The notes: generated by a model not told the origin, from the sequence alone. Counted from the stretch's first letter, positions 7,271-16,103 are shown. The stretch: 64,000 nt of DNA from Oceanobacillus jeddahensis (GCF_000750635.1 NZ_CCDM010000002.1:186001-250000); one strand, 5' to 3'. A program made the numbers and translations.

Positions 7271-8011
7271 GTGTACTCCATTGGCCAATTATCAAAAAAG
7301 ACTGGTGTGACAGTACGGACCTTGGATTATTATGACGAGATTAAGTTACTTAAACCGTCTTCTGCAACGGAAGGCGGCCATCGCCTATATAATGAAGGTG
7401 ATGTGCTGCGATTACAGCAAATATTAGCTTTGAAATATATGGGCTTTTCACTGGAGCAAATCAAAAGAAACTTGAATGAATCGGTAACGACTTGGGAACA
7501 GTCGATTGAGCAGCAATTGAGCATGATCAGAGAGCAACAGAAAGAGTTACAGGCGTTAGAACAGGCTTTGAGTGGTGTTCTCTATTCCATTCAGCTGGAA
7601 GAAGAAATAAAATGGCCGCTTATTTTTGATATTATTCGTTTGTTCCAGCGGGATAAAGATGTTGTTAACCATCTTTATGAAAAATATTTTAATGAAGAAG
7701 AGCAAAAAAAGATTATGAGTTTACAAACTGAAAGGAATAAGGATGATGTTCAGGAATGGGCTCGTATTATTCATGATGTGCGTGCAGTTCTAAATGAAAA
7801 TCCTGAATCAGAAAAAGTCCAGCAATTAGCGGAGCAGTGGATGAAAAAGGTTCATGATATGTTCGATGATGATCATGTCTTAAAGGGGAAGATGTGGGAT
7901 GTTATTAAAGATCATTCAGGAAGCGTCGCCTTTTACCCAATGGATGAAGAGATAGTTCAGTTTATGGAACGTGCTATTCATATTATGTATGAACGAAAAG
8001 AGGAGGAATAA
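7271..8011 (+). CDS. MerR-family regulator with ligand-binding C-terminus
   Basis: 246 residues from the GTG at 7271, chosen because AGAAGGAGAGG ends 5 bases before it; a further upstream GTG at 7223 lies inside the promoter dyad. The N-terminus SIGQLSKKTGVTVRTLDYYDE and GHRLYNEGDVLRLQQI form the winged helix; a coiled coil follows (residues ~75-115). The C-terminal ~110 residues, with EWARIIHDVR and QWMKKVHDMFDDD, look like a TipAS-type drug-binding domain. It heads an ABC efflux operon, so it probably senses the exported compound. Confidence 0.88.
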   Translation: MYSIGQLSKKTGVTVRTLDYYDEIKLLKPSSATEGGHRLYNEGDVLRLQQILALKYMGFSLEQIKRNLNESVTTWEQSIEQQLSMIREQQKELQALEQALSGVLYSIQLEEEIKWPLIFDIIRLFQRDKDVVNHLYEKYFNEEEQKKIMSLQTERNKDDVQEWARIIHDVRAVLNENPESEKVQQLAEQWMKKVHDMFDDDHVLKGKMWDVIKDHSGSVAFYPMDEEIVQFMERAIHIMYERKEEE

Positions 8012-8069
8012 CTGTCGAATAAAGGTGCTGGAAAACGAAATAAGAATTAGCAGAAAGGAACATGTGAAA

Positions 8070-9101
8070 ATGAATAATATGATAGATCCTGAAAATAAAG
8101 GTGTGGACGGTTTAACATGTACTACGGATGAGGACTTGGCGATTAAAGTTCGTGCATTAACGAAAAAGTATGGAAAGGATGTATTTGCGCTGAATGGCTT
8201 GAATTTTTCCGTTCAAAAAGGAGAAATTTATGGATTTCTTGGACCGAATGGGGCTGGAAAATCAACGGCAGTCAAGGTGATGACCACATTATCTTGTCCG
8301 AGTCAAGGAGAGGTACAACTCTATAATGTAGATGCCATTCATTATCCGGAAGAAGCACGCAAGCTTTTTGGATATGTAGCTCAACAATCCGCAGTAGACG
8401 GAGAAAGTACTGGCCGTGAGAATCTTATGCTGCAAGGAAGGTTATATGGGTTGCGGGGATCTATATTAAGCGAACGGGTTGTACAATTGCTGGAACGATT
8501 TGACTTGATGGATGCAGCGGATCGTCTAAGCAAAACGTATTCAGGAGGTATGCAGCGTAAACTTGATTTGGCAATGGGACTGATTCATCATCCCAAAATA
8601 TTGTTTCTTGATGAACCGACAACTGGTCTGGATCCTGAAGCAAGGGCTTCCTTGTGGGATACTATCCATCATCTGTCTAAGGAAGATGGATTAACTGTTT
8701 TGTTGACGACGCATTATTTAGAGGAAGCGGATCAACTCTGTGATCGATTAGCTATCATTGATAAAGGGAAAGTGATTGTACAAGGTACTCCTGAAGCGTT
8801 AAAAGGAGAAATGCATGGAGATGTCGTTCATATAGAAACAATGGAAGCTATATCAGAGTTTCAGGCTAAAGATATGTTGCAAGGGATTTCTGATTTACAT
8901 GAAATTATTGTTGACGGACTATCAGTATATGTACGTACAGACCAAGGGGCTGAACAATTACCCGCCTTGATGAGCATACTGAAAGCAGAAAATATAAAAG
9001 TCCGAGCAGCAACGATTTCTCGTCCTTCCCTCGATGATGTCTATTTACGGTATACCGGTCACGTATTTACTGAGACGGAAGAGAGGGAGGTGTCACGATG
9101 A
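8070..9101 (+). CDS. ABC transporter ATP-binding protein, DrrA type
   Basis: 343 residues. ATG 8070 follows AGAAAGGAA; earlier in-frame starts overlap the regulator gene. Walker A GPNGAGKSTA, signature YSGGMQRKLDLA, Walker B ILFLDEPTTGLDP and TTHYLEEADQ are present. The C-terminal domain ends with ISRPSLDDVYLRYTG, the usual DrrA tail. It overlaps the permease gene by four bases. It is a second, separately regulated copy of the 5.2 kb transporter type. Confidence 0.93.
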   Translation: MNNMIDPENKGVDGLTCTTDEDLAIKVRALTKKYGKDVFALNGLNFSVQKGEIYGFLGPNGAGKSTAVKVMTTLSCPSQGEVQLYNVDAIHYPEEARKLFGYVAQQSAVDGESTGRENLMLQGRLYGLRGSILSERVVQLLERFDLMDAADRLSKTYSGGMQRKLDLAMGLIHHPKILFLDEPTTGLDPEARASLWDTIHHLSKEDGLTVLLTTHYLEEADQLCDRLAIIDKGKVIVQGTPEALKGEMHGDVVHIETMEAISEFQAKDMLQGISDLHEIIVDGLSVYVRTDQGAEQLPALMSILKAENIKVRAATISRPSLDDVYLRYTGHVFTETEEREVSR

Positions 9102-9868
9102 ATGTAATCATGGATTCTTGGTACATGATGAGACGTAACTTAAGCCATATTGTCCGTTCCCCATTTATCATCGCGATTAACCTAGTCCAACCAATTTTAT
9201 GGATGCTTTTGTTCAGCACCGTTTTCGCTAACATTGTCCATATGCCAGGTTTTGCTGCAAGTTCATATATTGATTTTCTCAGTCCGGGGATTGTGGTGAT
9301 GAGTACATTGATGGCTGGAAGTTATGCTGGTATGGGGATCATCGCGGATTACAAGCAGGGTGTGTTGAATCGTTTTCTTGTTACACCTGTCCATCGTTCC
9401 TCTATTATCATCGGCTCACTTGTTCAAAATGTAGTAACACTGGTTATCCAATCCTTTATGATGATTGGTATAGCATTGATCATGGGAGCTCGATTTGAGG
9501 GAGGTATTAGCGGTATTGCGCTCCTTATTTTGTGTAGTGTTCTGCTTGGTATTGCTTTTGGAGCGTTATCCATAGCACTTGCCATTACAATCCGTAAAGA
9601 AGAGGGATTAACCTCTGCTGTAGCTTTTTCGACGATGCCTCTTTTATTTATGTCCGGTTTGTTTATGCCTTTGCAGTTTGTACCTGGTTGGATGCAAATA
9701 GTGGCAAGTCTTAACCCAGTAAACTGGGCAATTGAGGCGGGGCGTGGAGCACTGACGGCGAATAATGATGGGAATATATTGTTTTATATTGCATATTTAC
9801 TGATTTTTGCCATTATTGCTATTTATTTAGCTGTCTATGCTTTTAAACGTTATCAGCGTTCAGTTTAA
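9098..9868 (+). CDS. ABC-2 type permease, DrrB-like
   Basis: 256 residues, six membrane segments. MRRNLSHIVRSPFIIAINLV at the N-terminus, then IIADYKQGVLNRFLVTPVHR and VASLNPVNWAIEAGR are ABC-2 exporter signatures. Start ATG overlaps the ATPase stop (ATGA). With the MerR gene and ATPase it makes a three-gene efflux operon ended by the terminator at 9874. Confidence 0.92.
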   Translation: MNVIMDSWYMMRRNLSHIVRSPFIIAINLVQPILWMLLFSTVFANIVHMPGFAASSYIDFLSPGIVVMSTLMAGSYAGMGIIADYKQGVLNRFLVTPVHRSSIIIGSLVQNVVTLVIQSFMMIGIALIMGARFEGGISGIALLILCSVLLGIAFGALSIALAITIRKEEGLTSAVAFSTMPLLFMSGLFMPLQFVPGWMQIVASLNPVNWAIEAGRGALTANNDGNILFYIAYLLIFAIIAIYLAVYAFKRYQRSV

Positions 9869-9873
9869 AAATG

Positions 9874-9928
9874 AAACTTCATTCAATGGGAGCAGAGTGA
9901 AAACTCCTGCTGAATGAAGTTTTGTTTT
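9874..9928 (+). terminator. Intrinsic terminator of the MerR-ABC operon
   Basis: AAACTTCATTCA (9874-9885) pairs with TGAATGAAGTTT (9911-9922), with an inner GGAG/CTCC helix and a T-rich tail. Confidence 0.85.
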
Positions 9929-10310
9929 ATAAGTCATGCTGAAGTAAATCGGATTTTTAATGAGATGGAATAAAGCTAAATTATTTATAAAGATAATGAC
10001 TTTTATCATTAAAAAATATTTATACAATGAGGTAATATGTGCACTATAAGTTTCCTTCCTGAAAAATGCTAGTAATGATAACCAATAAAATAATTTGACA
10101 TGATACTTTTTTTATATGGTTGTTATTAGCTCCATGAAATTCGCTTGGATAACTATTGTAGATAAATGAGGTATTCATTTGGAAATCATAATAAATAAGG
10201 AAGATGGATTTTAAGGTACTATTATATATAATCTTGATTATAAAAATATAAATAAACTTTCTAATATAGAAACATTTAGTAAAATAATAATAAGAAAGGG
10301 GATGGATATA
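9929..10310. other. AT-rich intergenic stretch
   Basis: About 380 bases, very AT-rich, with no convincing frame and no strong hairpin. A TTGACA at 10095 lacks a -10 box at a suitable distance. The promoter of the following gene is presumably here. Confidence 0.5.
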
Positions 10311-11111
10311 TTGAGTTTATCATCGGGATATGGTATCGATTCTAATGGATTTATTATAAGTGATGTCAGCATGGATAAAATTGACTCAAGATATTTACCG
10401 TGTATAGAGGAGACCATTGATTGTCTGCAACATTTGTTCCAACAGCAATTGCATAGTATCTATCTTTACGGGAGTGTGCCAAGAGGAGATGCTATTCTTT
10501 TGAAGTCAGATTTAGATATTATAGCAATGTTTCATAGTAAAATGAACACGCAACAGTTGGATAGGTTAAAGAAACTTTCTGGGGAATTAACTAAAAAATA
10601 TCAATCATTAGTTCGTGATGTCGGGATAGCTGTTGCTAATTATGATGATACGTTTGACCCCGCCAATTACTATGAAAATGCATTTTTAAAGGAAATTTGT
10701 GTTTGTGTATATGGAGAAGATGTAGGGAAACGTTTTGGTCCATATAAACTGACTCCAGAGATACCAATTTCTTTTAATGGGGATATTTGCGAGGTTCGTA
10801 ATCGAGCTTTAAAAAGGATGGAAGCAGCTTCTGATAAAGATTTCAAAACACTCTCACAGGGATTCTCCCGTAAACTGATTCGAACCTATTATTCGATGGT
10901 AATGGTGCGCTCTCAGATTTGGACGACGCGGTTGCATGAACAATCTGAAGTAGTTATCCGGTACTTCCCCGAAAAAAGTGCCGTTACCGATATTTTGTTA
11001 CATTGGTTAGAAAAACCACCTGCAGATCGGGATTTTGCATATGAACTGTTTCAAAAAGAAGGAGATTGGGCTTGCAGAAACTTTGAAAGGGAGGTCGAAA
11101 TAACTTACTAA
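10311..11111 (+). CDS. Aminoglycoside-adenylyltransferase-like nucleotidyltransferase
   Basis: 266 residues from TTG 10311; the ATG at 10302 touches the ribosome site GAAAGGGG and is unlikely. The core YLYGSVPRGDAILLKSDLDI is the GS-x10-D-x-D nucleotidyltransferase signature, followed by RDVGIAVANYDD. The C-terminal helical half resembles that of streptomycin/spectinomycin adenylyltransferases, but no specific drug-modifying subfamily is recognised. Single gene. Substrate unknown. Confidence 0.75.
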   Translation: MSLSSGYGIDSNGFIISDVSMDKIDSRYLPCIEETIDCLQHLFQQQLHSIYLYGSVPRGDAILLKSDLDIIAMFHSKMNTQQLDRLKKLSGELTKKYQSLVRDVGIAVANYDDTFDPANYYENAFLKEICVCVYGEDVGKRFGPYKLTPEIPISFNGDICEVRNRALKRMEAASDKDFKTLSQGFSRKLIRTYYSMVMVRSQIWTTRLHEQSEVVIRYFPEKSAVTDILLHWLEKPPADRDFAYELFQKEGDWACRNFEREVEITY

Positions 11112-11239
11112 TGAAGTCTAAATCGCATAGAAGAATAGATAAATACCTTTTTGCTTAACTTGTTTATAGACATATACAGCAATCGAAAAGAAATATAGCC
11201 TATTTTCACTTGTTACAATGACATCAAGGAGGTTTTGAA

Positions 11240-11848
11240 ATGAATAAAGTTATTCTGAACATCTCTATGTCATTAGACGGATTTATAGCCGGAACCAATG
11301 ATAACCCTAGCCAACCTTTAGGAGATCAAGGTGATATTCTACAAGCCTGGATGTTTTCGGGAGAAGAAATAAGTGAAATCAATTCTTTTTTCAAGCTCTC
11401 CAGCACCGATAAGAATATCTTTGATTCTGCAGCTCAAGAAACTGGTGCAATGCTTGTTGGAAAAAGAACTTATGATATTGTCGGTGGTTGGGGTGGAAGT
11501 CATCCATTAGAGAATATTCCTGTTTTTGTCCTTACACACCATACCCCAGAGGATCCACCAAAAGGAGCAACACCATTTATTTTTATAACTGACGGAGTGG
11601 AGCAGGCAGTGAGACAGGCGAAAGAAGCAGCAGGCACAAAAAATGTAAGTGTTGGAACAGCCAGTGTCGCAGAGCAATGTATAGCACGCGGGCTATTGGA
11701 TGAACTTGATTTGCATATTGCTCCGGTTTTATTAGGGAAAGGTATACGTTTATTTGATCATATTGGAAAACAAAGCATTAAATTAAAATCAACCAAAGTA
11801 ATGGAAGGAACAGGTGTAATTCACGTTAAATATGATATATTAAAATAA
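11240..11848 (+). CDS. Dihydrofolate-reductase-like protein (RibD C-terminal family)
   Basis: 202 residues. MNKVILNISMSLDGFIAGTND at the N-terminus, GKRTYDIVGGWGG near residue 75, GTASVAEQCIARGLLDELDL and PVLLGKGIRLFD are characteristic of the RibD_C/YyaP/YwjB group of NADPH-binding reductases. These proteins are distinct from RibD itself and mostly uncharacterised. Start follows AAGGAGG. Single gene with its own terminator. Confidence 0.88.
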   Translation: MNKVILNISMSLDGFIAGTNDNPSQPLGDQGDILQAWMFSGEEISEINSFFKLSSTDKNIFDSAAQETGAMLVGKRTYDIVGGWGGSHPLENIPVFVLTHHTPEDPPKGATPFIFITDGVEQAVRQAKEAAGTKNVSVGTASVAEQCIARGLLDELDLHIAPVLLGKGIRLFDHIGKQSIKLKSTKVMEGTGVIHVKYDILK

Positions 11849-11867
11849 TCGTATGGTTTTTCATTGG

Positions 11868-11904
11868 AAAGAGCTTCGTTCGTAATGAGTGAAGCTTTTG
11901 TTTT
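11868..11904 (+). terminator. Intrinsic terminator
   Basis: AAGAGCTTC and GAAGCTTTT pair, followed by GTTTT. Confidence 0.7.
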
Positions 11905-12110
11905 GCACTTTAGGAAGTATCGAAATTTTAAGAAATAACGCGCGACAGTGTGATTATTATAAATTTGTATTTCTAAATGTATTTTTATTCTCTATTAAAT
12001 GGCAGCTTCTGAATGGTATTTTTCCGATAAGTCAATTATAGACAAAATGAAAGACTTTCAGCGATTTTTGTCCATTCTCTTTTAACATTAAAAAAATAAT
12101 AGCAACACAC

Positions 12111-12139
12111 TTGCATGGAGTTTAAAAAAGAGTTAATAT
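12111..12139 (+). promoter_or_regulatory. Promoter of the TetR gene at 12184
   Basis: TTGCAT (12111-12116) and TAATAT (12134-12139), 17 bases apart; the first operator begins two bases downstream. Confidence 0.6.
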
Positions 12140-12141
12140 AT

Positions 12142-12163
12142 TTAGTAATTGATCAATCACTAA
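12142..12163. promoter_or_regulatory. TetR operator, copy 1
   Basis: 22-bp palindrome: TTAGTAATTGA and TCAATCACTAA, with one mismatched pair. It lies just after the -10 box and before the TetR start, so it should mediate self-repression. Copies follow at 12742 and 13077. Confidence 0.75.
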
Positions 12164-12183
12164 ATTTGGGTAGGTGCACGAAT

Positions 12184-12702
12184 ATGGTAAAATCAAAAAA
12201 GGAAAATCGTAAAGAAGAAATTTTGGAGGCGGGATTGGAGGTATTTGCAGAAAAAGGCTATTATAATGCAACTACCGCTCATGTTGCGGAAAAAGCAGCC
12301 ATCTCTCAGCCGTATGTTTTTCGTTTCTTTAAAACAAAGGAAGCGTTGTTCATTGCTGCTTTAGATCGGGCATTTGAAAGAATCCTTCAAACATTTAAAA
12401 ACGTGGAAGCAAATCCAGATCAACTTGTTGCAAAAATGATTGAAGCATATGAAGAGTTGTCTGAAATGTACCCTAATGAGATTGCTTTGCAAGTAATCGG
12501 TATTTCTGTCACAGAAAAGCCAATACAGGACACTGCAAAAAAAGGATTATCTAACATCAGAAGCTATACGTTAGAAAGATTCAAGTCTGCCGGAATAAAG
12601 GATGCAGAAAGAGAAGCTAGTACGTTTTTGGCAAGAGGAATGTTATGTAATATTTCTTATTTCTTAGACCTTCCCGAGCTGATTGATGAGAAAGCAAAAT
12701 AA
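12184..12702 (+). CDS. TetR/AcrR-family repressor
   Basis: 172 residues from ATG 12184 (TAGGTG upstream); an earlier in-frame ATG at 12115 would run through the operator and is rejected. The N-terminal helix-turn-helix is EILEAGLEVFAEKGYYNATT...ISQPYVFRFFKTKEALF, as in AcrR-type repressors (residues ~8-55). The all-helical C-terminus binds an unknown ligand. It probably represses itself and the epimerase gene at 13123 through three copies of one operator. Confidence 0.88.
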   Translation: MVKSKKENRKEEILEAGLEVFAEKGYYNATTAHVAEKAAISQPYVFRFFKTKEALFIAALDRAFERILQTFKNVEANPDQLVAKMIEAYEELSEMYPNEIALQVIGISVTEKPIQDTAKKGLSNIRSYTLERFKSAGIKDAEREASTFLARGMLCNISYFLDLPELIDEKAK

Positions 12703-12735
12703 ATAATCAATCAAAGTTGATTATTTATTTTTTTA
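12701..12735 (+). terminator. Terminator after the TetR gene
   Basis: AAATAATCAA and TTGATTATTT form a 10-bp stem followed by a T-rich run. Confidence 0.75.
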
Positions 12736-12741
12736 TCACAA

Positions 12742-12763
12742 TTAGTAATTGATCAATCAATAA
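12742..12763. promoter_or_regulatory. TetR operator, copy 2
   Basis: TTAGTAATTGA and TCAATCAATAA, identical to copy 1 at 21 of 22 positions. It precedes two tiny membrane-peptide frames. Confidence 0.75.
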
Positions 12764-12809
12764 ATGAAATGGAATGAGGATTAAAAAGTGAAATTACAAA
12801 AGATTGACT

Positions 12810-12896
12810 ATGTTTTTATTGGAGTTATTACTGTTTGTATCATTAGCTGGTTGGATTAATTATTTGCTAATCAATGATCGAAAGGAGATTGAATAA
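12810..12896 (+). CDS. Possible 28-residue single-helix membrane peptide
   Basis: ATG 12810 opens a 28-codon frame beginning MFLLELLLFVSLAGWINYLL with a charged tail INDRKEIE, the usual look of a small one-helix membrane protein. The ribosome site is weak. Its 3' end contains the AAAGGAG that could serve the next peptide. An overlapping 23-codon GTG frame (12788-12859, better ribosome site) is an alternative. Position between operator copies 2 and 3 suggests membership of the TetR regulon. No homologue is recognised. Confidence 0.35.
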   Translation: MFLLELLLFVSLAGWINYLLINDRKEIE

Positions 12897-12900
12897 AAAG

Positions 12901-12996
12901 ATGGTTAAAAATAAAAAGGAAAATGCTGTTTCTACCTTATCTATCGGCTTAGGTATTGCTGCTCTTGTCATTGTATTGTTCACATATTGGGATTAA
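12901..12996 (+). CDS. Possible 31-residue single-helix membrane peptide
   Basis: ATG 12901 opens MVKNKKENAVSTLSIGLG, continuing with AALVIVLFTYWD: a basic N-terminus and one hydrophobic helix. AAAGGAG lies 13 bases upstream. It sits behind the 28-residue frame and operator copy 2. The composition looks like a real membrane peptide, but the short length leaves it uncertain. Confidence 0.4.
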   Translation: MVKNKKENAVSTLSIGLGIAALVIVLFTYWD

Positions 12997-13076
12997 TTTT
13001 TAATATTTATCCAAAATAGATGGAAGTCAATGCCATAATAGATATCAGATGTAACATATTATTTATTTTTTGTTGT

Positions 13077-13098
13077 TTAGTTATTGATTAATCACTAA
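13077..13098. promoter_or_regulatory. TetR operator, copy 3
   Basis: TTAGTTATTGA and TTAATCACTAA, matching copies 1 and 2 at most positions, about 25 bases before the epimerase start. Expected to control that gene. Confidence 0.75.
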
Positions 13099-13122
13099 CT
13101 AAATGGAAGGAGAGTTTTAAAG

Positions 13123-14076
13123 ATGAAAAAAGCAATTGTATTAGGTGCAACCGGCGGTACCGGCCAGGTTATGGTTTCGGAACTATTAGATAGAGGAGTT
13201 GGAGTCATTGCTTTCGGACGTTCCCAAAATAAATTGGAAGCATTAATAACAGAACACGATCATCATGTGAATCTTATCTATAAACGGGGAGATATATTTG
13301 ATTATCAAACGATTGTTGATGCCGCTAAAGATGCAGATGTTATCTTTCAATGTGCTAATGTTAAGTACCAAGAAATGGCGGAAAAATTAATACCGTTGGG
13401 AGAGAGTGTGATGAAAGCAGCAGACACTTTGGGAAAAAGAATTGTGATTGTTGATGGTATTTATGTATATGGCCATCAAGTTGCAAAAGGGGATGAAAAC
13501 CATCCGCAACACCCGCATACGAAAAAAGGAAAACTTCGAGTAGCGTTCGAGCAATTAATATTTAGCGGAAAATGGAAGAGGGCAAAAGCTTTAATTGTCA
13601 GATTGCCGGATTATTATGGTCCAACTTCACAAAATTCTTACTTGCAGCCTACACTCGATGGAATGGCTGCAGGTAAAACATCCATTTTTATTGGAAATTT
13701 AAAAACGCCTCGTGAATATGTTTATTTGCCAGACGCTGCTAAGATGATTGTAAATATAGCAGACAAAGACGATTCCTATGGTGAAAATTGGAATATACCA
13801 GGTGCTGGATTGATTTCAGGTAAAGAGATGATCCGAATAGCTCGGGAAGTGACAGGAGATAGAAAAGCAGTTATTCCTCTGACTAAAAATGTTATTCGTG
13901 TGATTGGATTGTTTGATGTATTTATGAGAGAAATTGTTGAAATCATGTACCTTACTAAAGAAGGTTTTATTTTGAGCGGGGAAAAATATGAAAAACGTAT
14001 CGGCGCTGTTCCAGTAACTCCTTTTCAAAAAGGTCTTGAAGAAACATTACAATTTTTAATGAACAAGAAACATTAA
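13123..14076 (+). CDS. NAD(P)-dependent epimerase/dehydratase-like (atypical SDR)
   Basis: 317 residues. The N-terminal KKAIVLGATGGTGQVMVSEL is a GxTGGTG dinucleotide-binding loop; FGRSQNKLE suggests NADP preference; IVDGIYVYGH holds a YxxxK-like region and LIVRLPDYYGP matches extended SDRs. It resembles NAD(P)H-binding NmrA/epimerase proteins often controlled by TetR repressors. Start follows GGAAGGAGAG. Substrate unknown; likely an inducible detoxification reductase or sensor. Confidence 0.82.
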   Translation: MKKAIVLGATGGTGQVMVSELLDRGVGVIAFGRSQNKLEALITEHDHHVNLIYKRGDIFDYQTIVDAAKDADVIFQCANVKYQEMAEKLIPLGESVMKAADTLGKRIVIVDGIYVYGHQVAKGDENHPQHPHTKKGKLRVAFEQLIFSGKWKRAKALIVRLPDYYGPTSQNSYLQPTLDGMAAGKTSIFIGNLKTPREYVYLPDAAKMIVNIADKDDSYGENWNIPGAGLISGKEMIRIAREVTGDRKAVIPLTKNVIRVIGLFDVFMREIVEIMYLTKEGFILSGEKYEKRIGAVPVTPFQKGLEETLQFLMNKKH

Positions 14077-14234
14077 TCTTTTGAAGATAATGGGAGTAAC
14101 AGAATGAATAGTGCGCAAAGTTATTAAGTAAATAAAGGTGAAAACATAGAGATAGAGGGAAAAGATCTGATAGTTCTCTACCATATGCAAAGCAAAAGTC
14201 ATATAATCTATAAAAAACATTTGCTTTGCACATT

Positions 14235-14361
14235 GTATAAAACGAAACTTTATTCAGTGGGAGTTTTACGACGCACAACTCTTTACGATGGGGCGAGTAA
14301 TCGCAGCCCCAGTCCCAGGACGTCGCGAACTTAGTCTGCTTCCTTCATTCTCCCACTGAAT
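14235..14361. repeat. Palindromic repeat element, part 1
   Basis: TTCAGTGGGAG (14253-14263) and CTCCCACTGAA (14350-14360) are perfect 11-bp ends of an element whose interior, including GGGGCGAGTAATCGCA and GGACGTCGCG, is shared with the repeats at 40.5 and 54.5 kb. The left 30 bases recur at 25.09 kb. Confidence 0.7.
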
Positions 14362-14385
14362 TAGCCTTAGTGATTCAGGGAGTTA

Positions 14386-14466
14386 GCGCCCGTTATCTCC
14401 CGCCTAAATAAATTCATTCTTACTCTTTATTTTGAGGCGGGAGTTTTACGGGCGGTTCTCCGTGAT
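14386..14466. repeat. Palindromic repeat element, part 2
   Basis: CTCCCGCCT (14397-14405) pairs with AGGCGGGAG (14435-14443); CGCCCGT and ACGGGCG extend the stem on the outside. It ends with GTTCTCCGTGATAAA, which also ends the 25.09 kb copy. Confidence 0.65.
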
Positions 14467-14480
14467 AAACAATTCATGCG

Positions 14481-14633
14481 TCACATATCATGTGATGCAT
14501 TATTTTTTTGTCTGGAATGATTTTTATTTTTTACTTTATGAGATCCTGCTAATGGCTCACCGTAAGGCTGTTTCGGACTTTGAGGCAAATTAGGTTGTTC
14601 CTGCTGTTTTGGTCCTTTTCGGTTTTTGGTCAT
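14481..14633 (-). CDS. sspP: Small acid-soluble spore protein P
   Basis: A 50-codon frame after GGGAGGA. It begins [11 protein letters not shown] and ends [20 protein letters not shown] followed by NASHDM. This end matches the conserved SspP tail ([24 protein letters not shown]-like, recalled from Bacillus). SspP is a minor protein of the spore core made late in the forespore. The protein is lysine-, asparagine- and glutamine-rich and has no hydrophobic core, as expected. It lies 26 bases after a zinc-ribbon gene on the same strand. This is direct evidence that the host forms endospores. Confidence 0.88.
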   Translation of the reverse strand: MTKNRKGPKQQEQPNLPQSPKQPYGEPLAGSHKVKNKNHSRQKNNASHDM

Positions 14634-14659
14634 CTGTATTCATCCTCCCCATAGCGTGG

Positions 14660-14929
<270 letters not shown>

Positions 14930-15054
14930 TCAGGCGTCTTATTGGTATTTTCTCTAATTCCTATTAAATTATACGAACGTTTTATGCAGGTGCTTTGGTT
15001 TATTGACTTCTTTCGTATTTCTTATTCGATCATTAAATGTTTTTAATAATTATG

Positions 15055-15083
15055 TTGACAAAATAAAATATGCAGCCTATAAT
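15055..15083 (+). promoter_or_regulatory. Consensus promoter upstream of the WrbA-like gene
   Basis: TTGACA (15055-15060), 17 bases, TATAAT (15078-15083): a perfect sigma-A consensus about 290 bases before the next gene. The leader has an AT-rich dyad TTAATTA/TAATTAA near 15111-15130 that could be an operator. Confidence 0.65.
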
Positions 15084-15377
15084 TTATATTGAATTAAAAA
15101 TGAATGAATTAATTATTATTTAATTAAATTTATTTTAGAAAGTAGCGTTATGATAGCCAATCAAATGAAAATTAACTGGGAGAAGACTAACTCTTAAAAT
15201 GTTTTTTTATTTTCATACTGGCATAACCCTCTTACGTTTCAAAGAAGTGAATGATATTCAGTATAAAATTGCGGTAATGAAGCATAAAAAGAACAGTTAG
15301 ATATTGGAAACCTGGACTTCAATAAAGGGGATGGTTATGACAGAGAAAAAGTAACTTATAAGAAAGAGGTGCAACCA
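15084..15377 (+). other. Long leader of the WrbA-like gene
   Basis: About 290 bases between a consensus promoter and the coding start. No known riboswitch pattern, no convincing long frame; only a seven-codon ATG frame near 15333 is seen. Its length is unexplained. Confidence 0.4.
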
Positions 15378-16046
15378 ATGGGATTTTTAGATAAATTATT
15401 TGGAAAATCAAATGAATCAAAGGAGATGGAAAATATGGAAAACGCAAAAGTAGCAGTTATTTTTTATAGTATGGGTGGTACAAACTACCAAATGGCAAAA
15501 TGGGCAGCAGAAGCAGCAGAAACGAAAGGTGCCGAAGTAAGAGTATTAAAAGTACAGGAATTAGCTCCGGAATCCGTTATTGAAGGAAATCCGGCATGGA
15601 AAGCAACCGTGGAAGCAACAAAGGATGTTCCGGTAGCATCTTCAGAGGATATCGAATGGGCAGATGCACTTATTTTTAGTACACCTACACGTTTTGGAAA
15701 TGTGCCTTCACAAATAAAGCAATTTTTAGATATCCAAGGTGGACTTTGGGGCAGTGGAAAAACAGTTAACAAAGTGGTCAGTGCGATGTCTTCTGCACAG
15801 AATCCACATGGCGGTCAGGAAGCAACAATCCTGTCACTATACACGAGTATGATGCATTGGGGAGCTATTATTGTACCTCCAGGCTATTCTGATGCAAGTG
15901 CATTTGCAGCTGGCGGAAACCCATATGGTACAAGTGTTACCGTGGATCAAGATGGAAAAATGGTGGAAGATGTAGAAGCTGCTGTGAAACATCAGGCGCA
16001 ACGGACAGTTACAACAGCTGAATGGGTGAAAAAAGGGAATCAATAA
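15378..16046 (+). CDS. WrbA-like NAD(P)H:quinone oxidoreductase (flavodoxin fold)
   Basis: 222 residues from ATG 15378 (AGAGGTG upstream). After a charged ~20-residue N-terminus, VAVIFYSMGGTNYQMAKWAA is the FMN phosphate loop; FSTPTRFGNVPSQIKQFLD and MHWGAIIVPPGYSD are WrbA signatures. WrbA proteins reduce quinones by two electrons and protect against electrophile stress. The N-terminal extension MGFLDKLFGKSNESKE is unusual for WrbA. It is alone, with a terminator behind it. Confidence 0.9.
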   Translation: MGFLDKLFGKSNESKEMENMENAKVAVIFYSMGGTNYQMAKWAAEAAETKGAEVRVLKVQELAPESVIEGNPAWKATVEATKDVPVASSEDIEWADALIFSTPTRFGNVPSQIKQFLDIQGGLWGSGKTVNKVVSAMSSAQNPHGGQEATILSLYTSMMHWGAIIVPPGYSDASAFAAGGNPYGTSVTVDQDGKMVEDVEAAVKHQAQRTVTTAEWVKKGNQ

Positions 16047-16065
16047 TTTAATATATAGATGGAAA

Positions 16066-16103
16066 AGACAGTTCCTTTCATTTTTGAATGGTGCTGTTTT
16101 TTT
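16066..16103 (+). terminator. Intrinsic terminator
   Basis: An imperfect hairpin joining ACAG..CC..TTTCA with TGAA..GG..CTGT precedes seven T. Confidence 0.6.

Noticed and set aside
15102..15115. Further TGAATGAAT operator (also half-sites near 34473 and 62570)
   Set aside because: Only one arm is present; the inverted partner at N9 spacing is missing.
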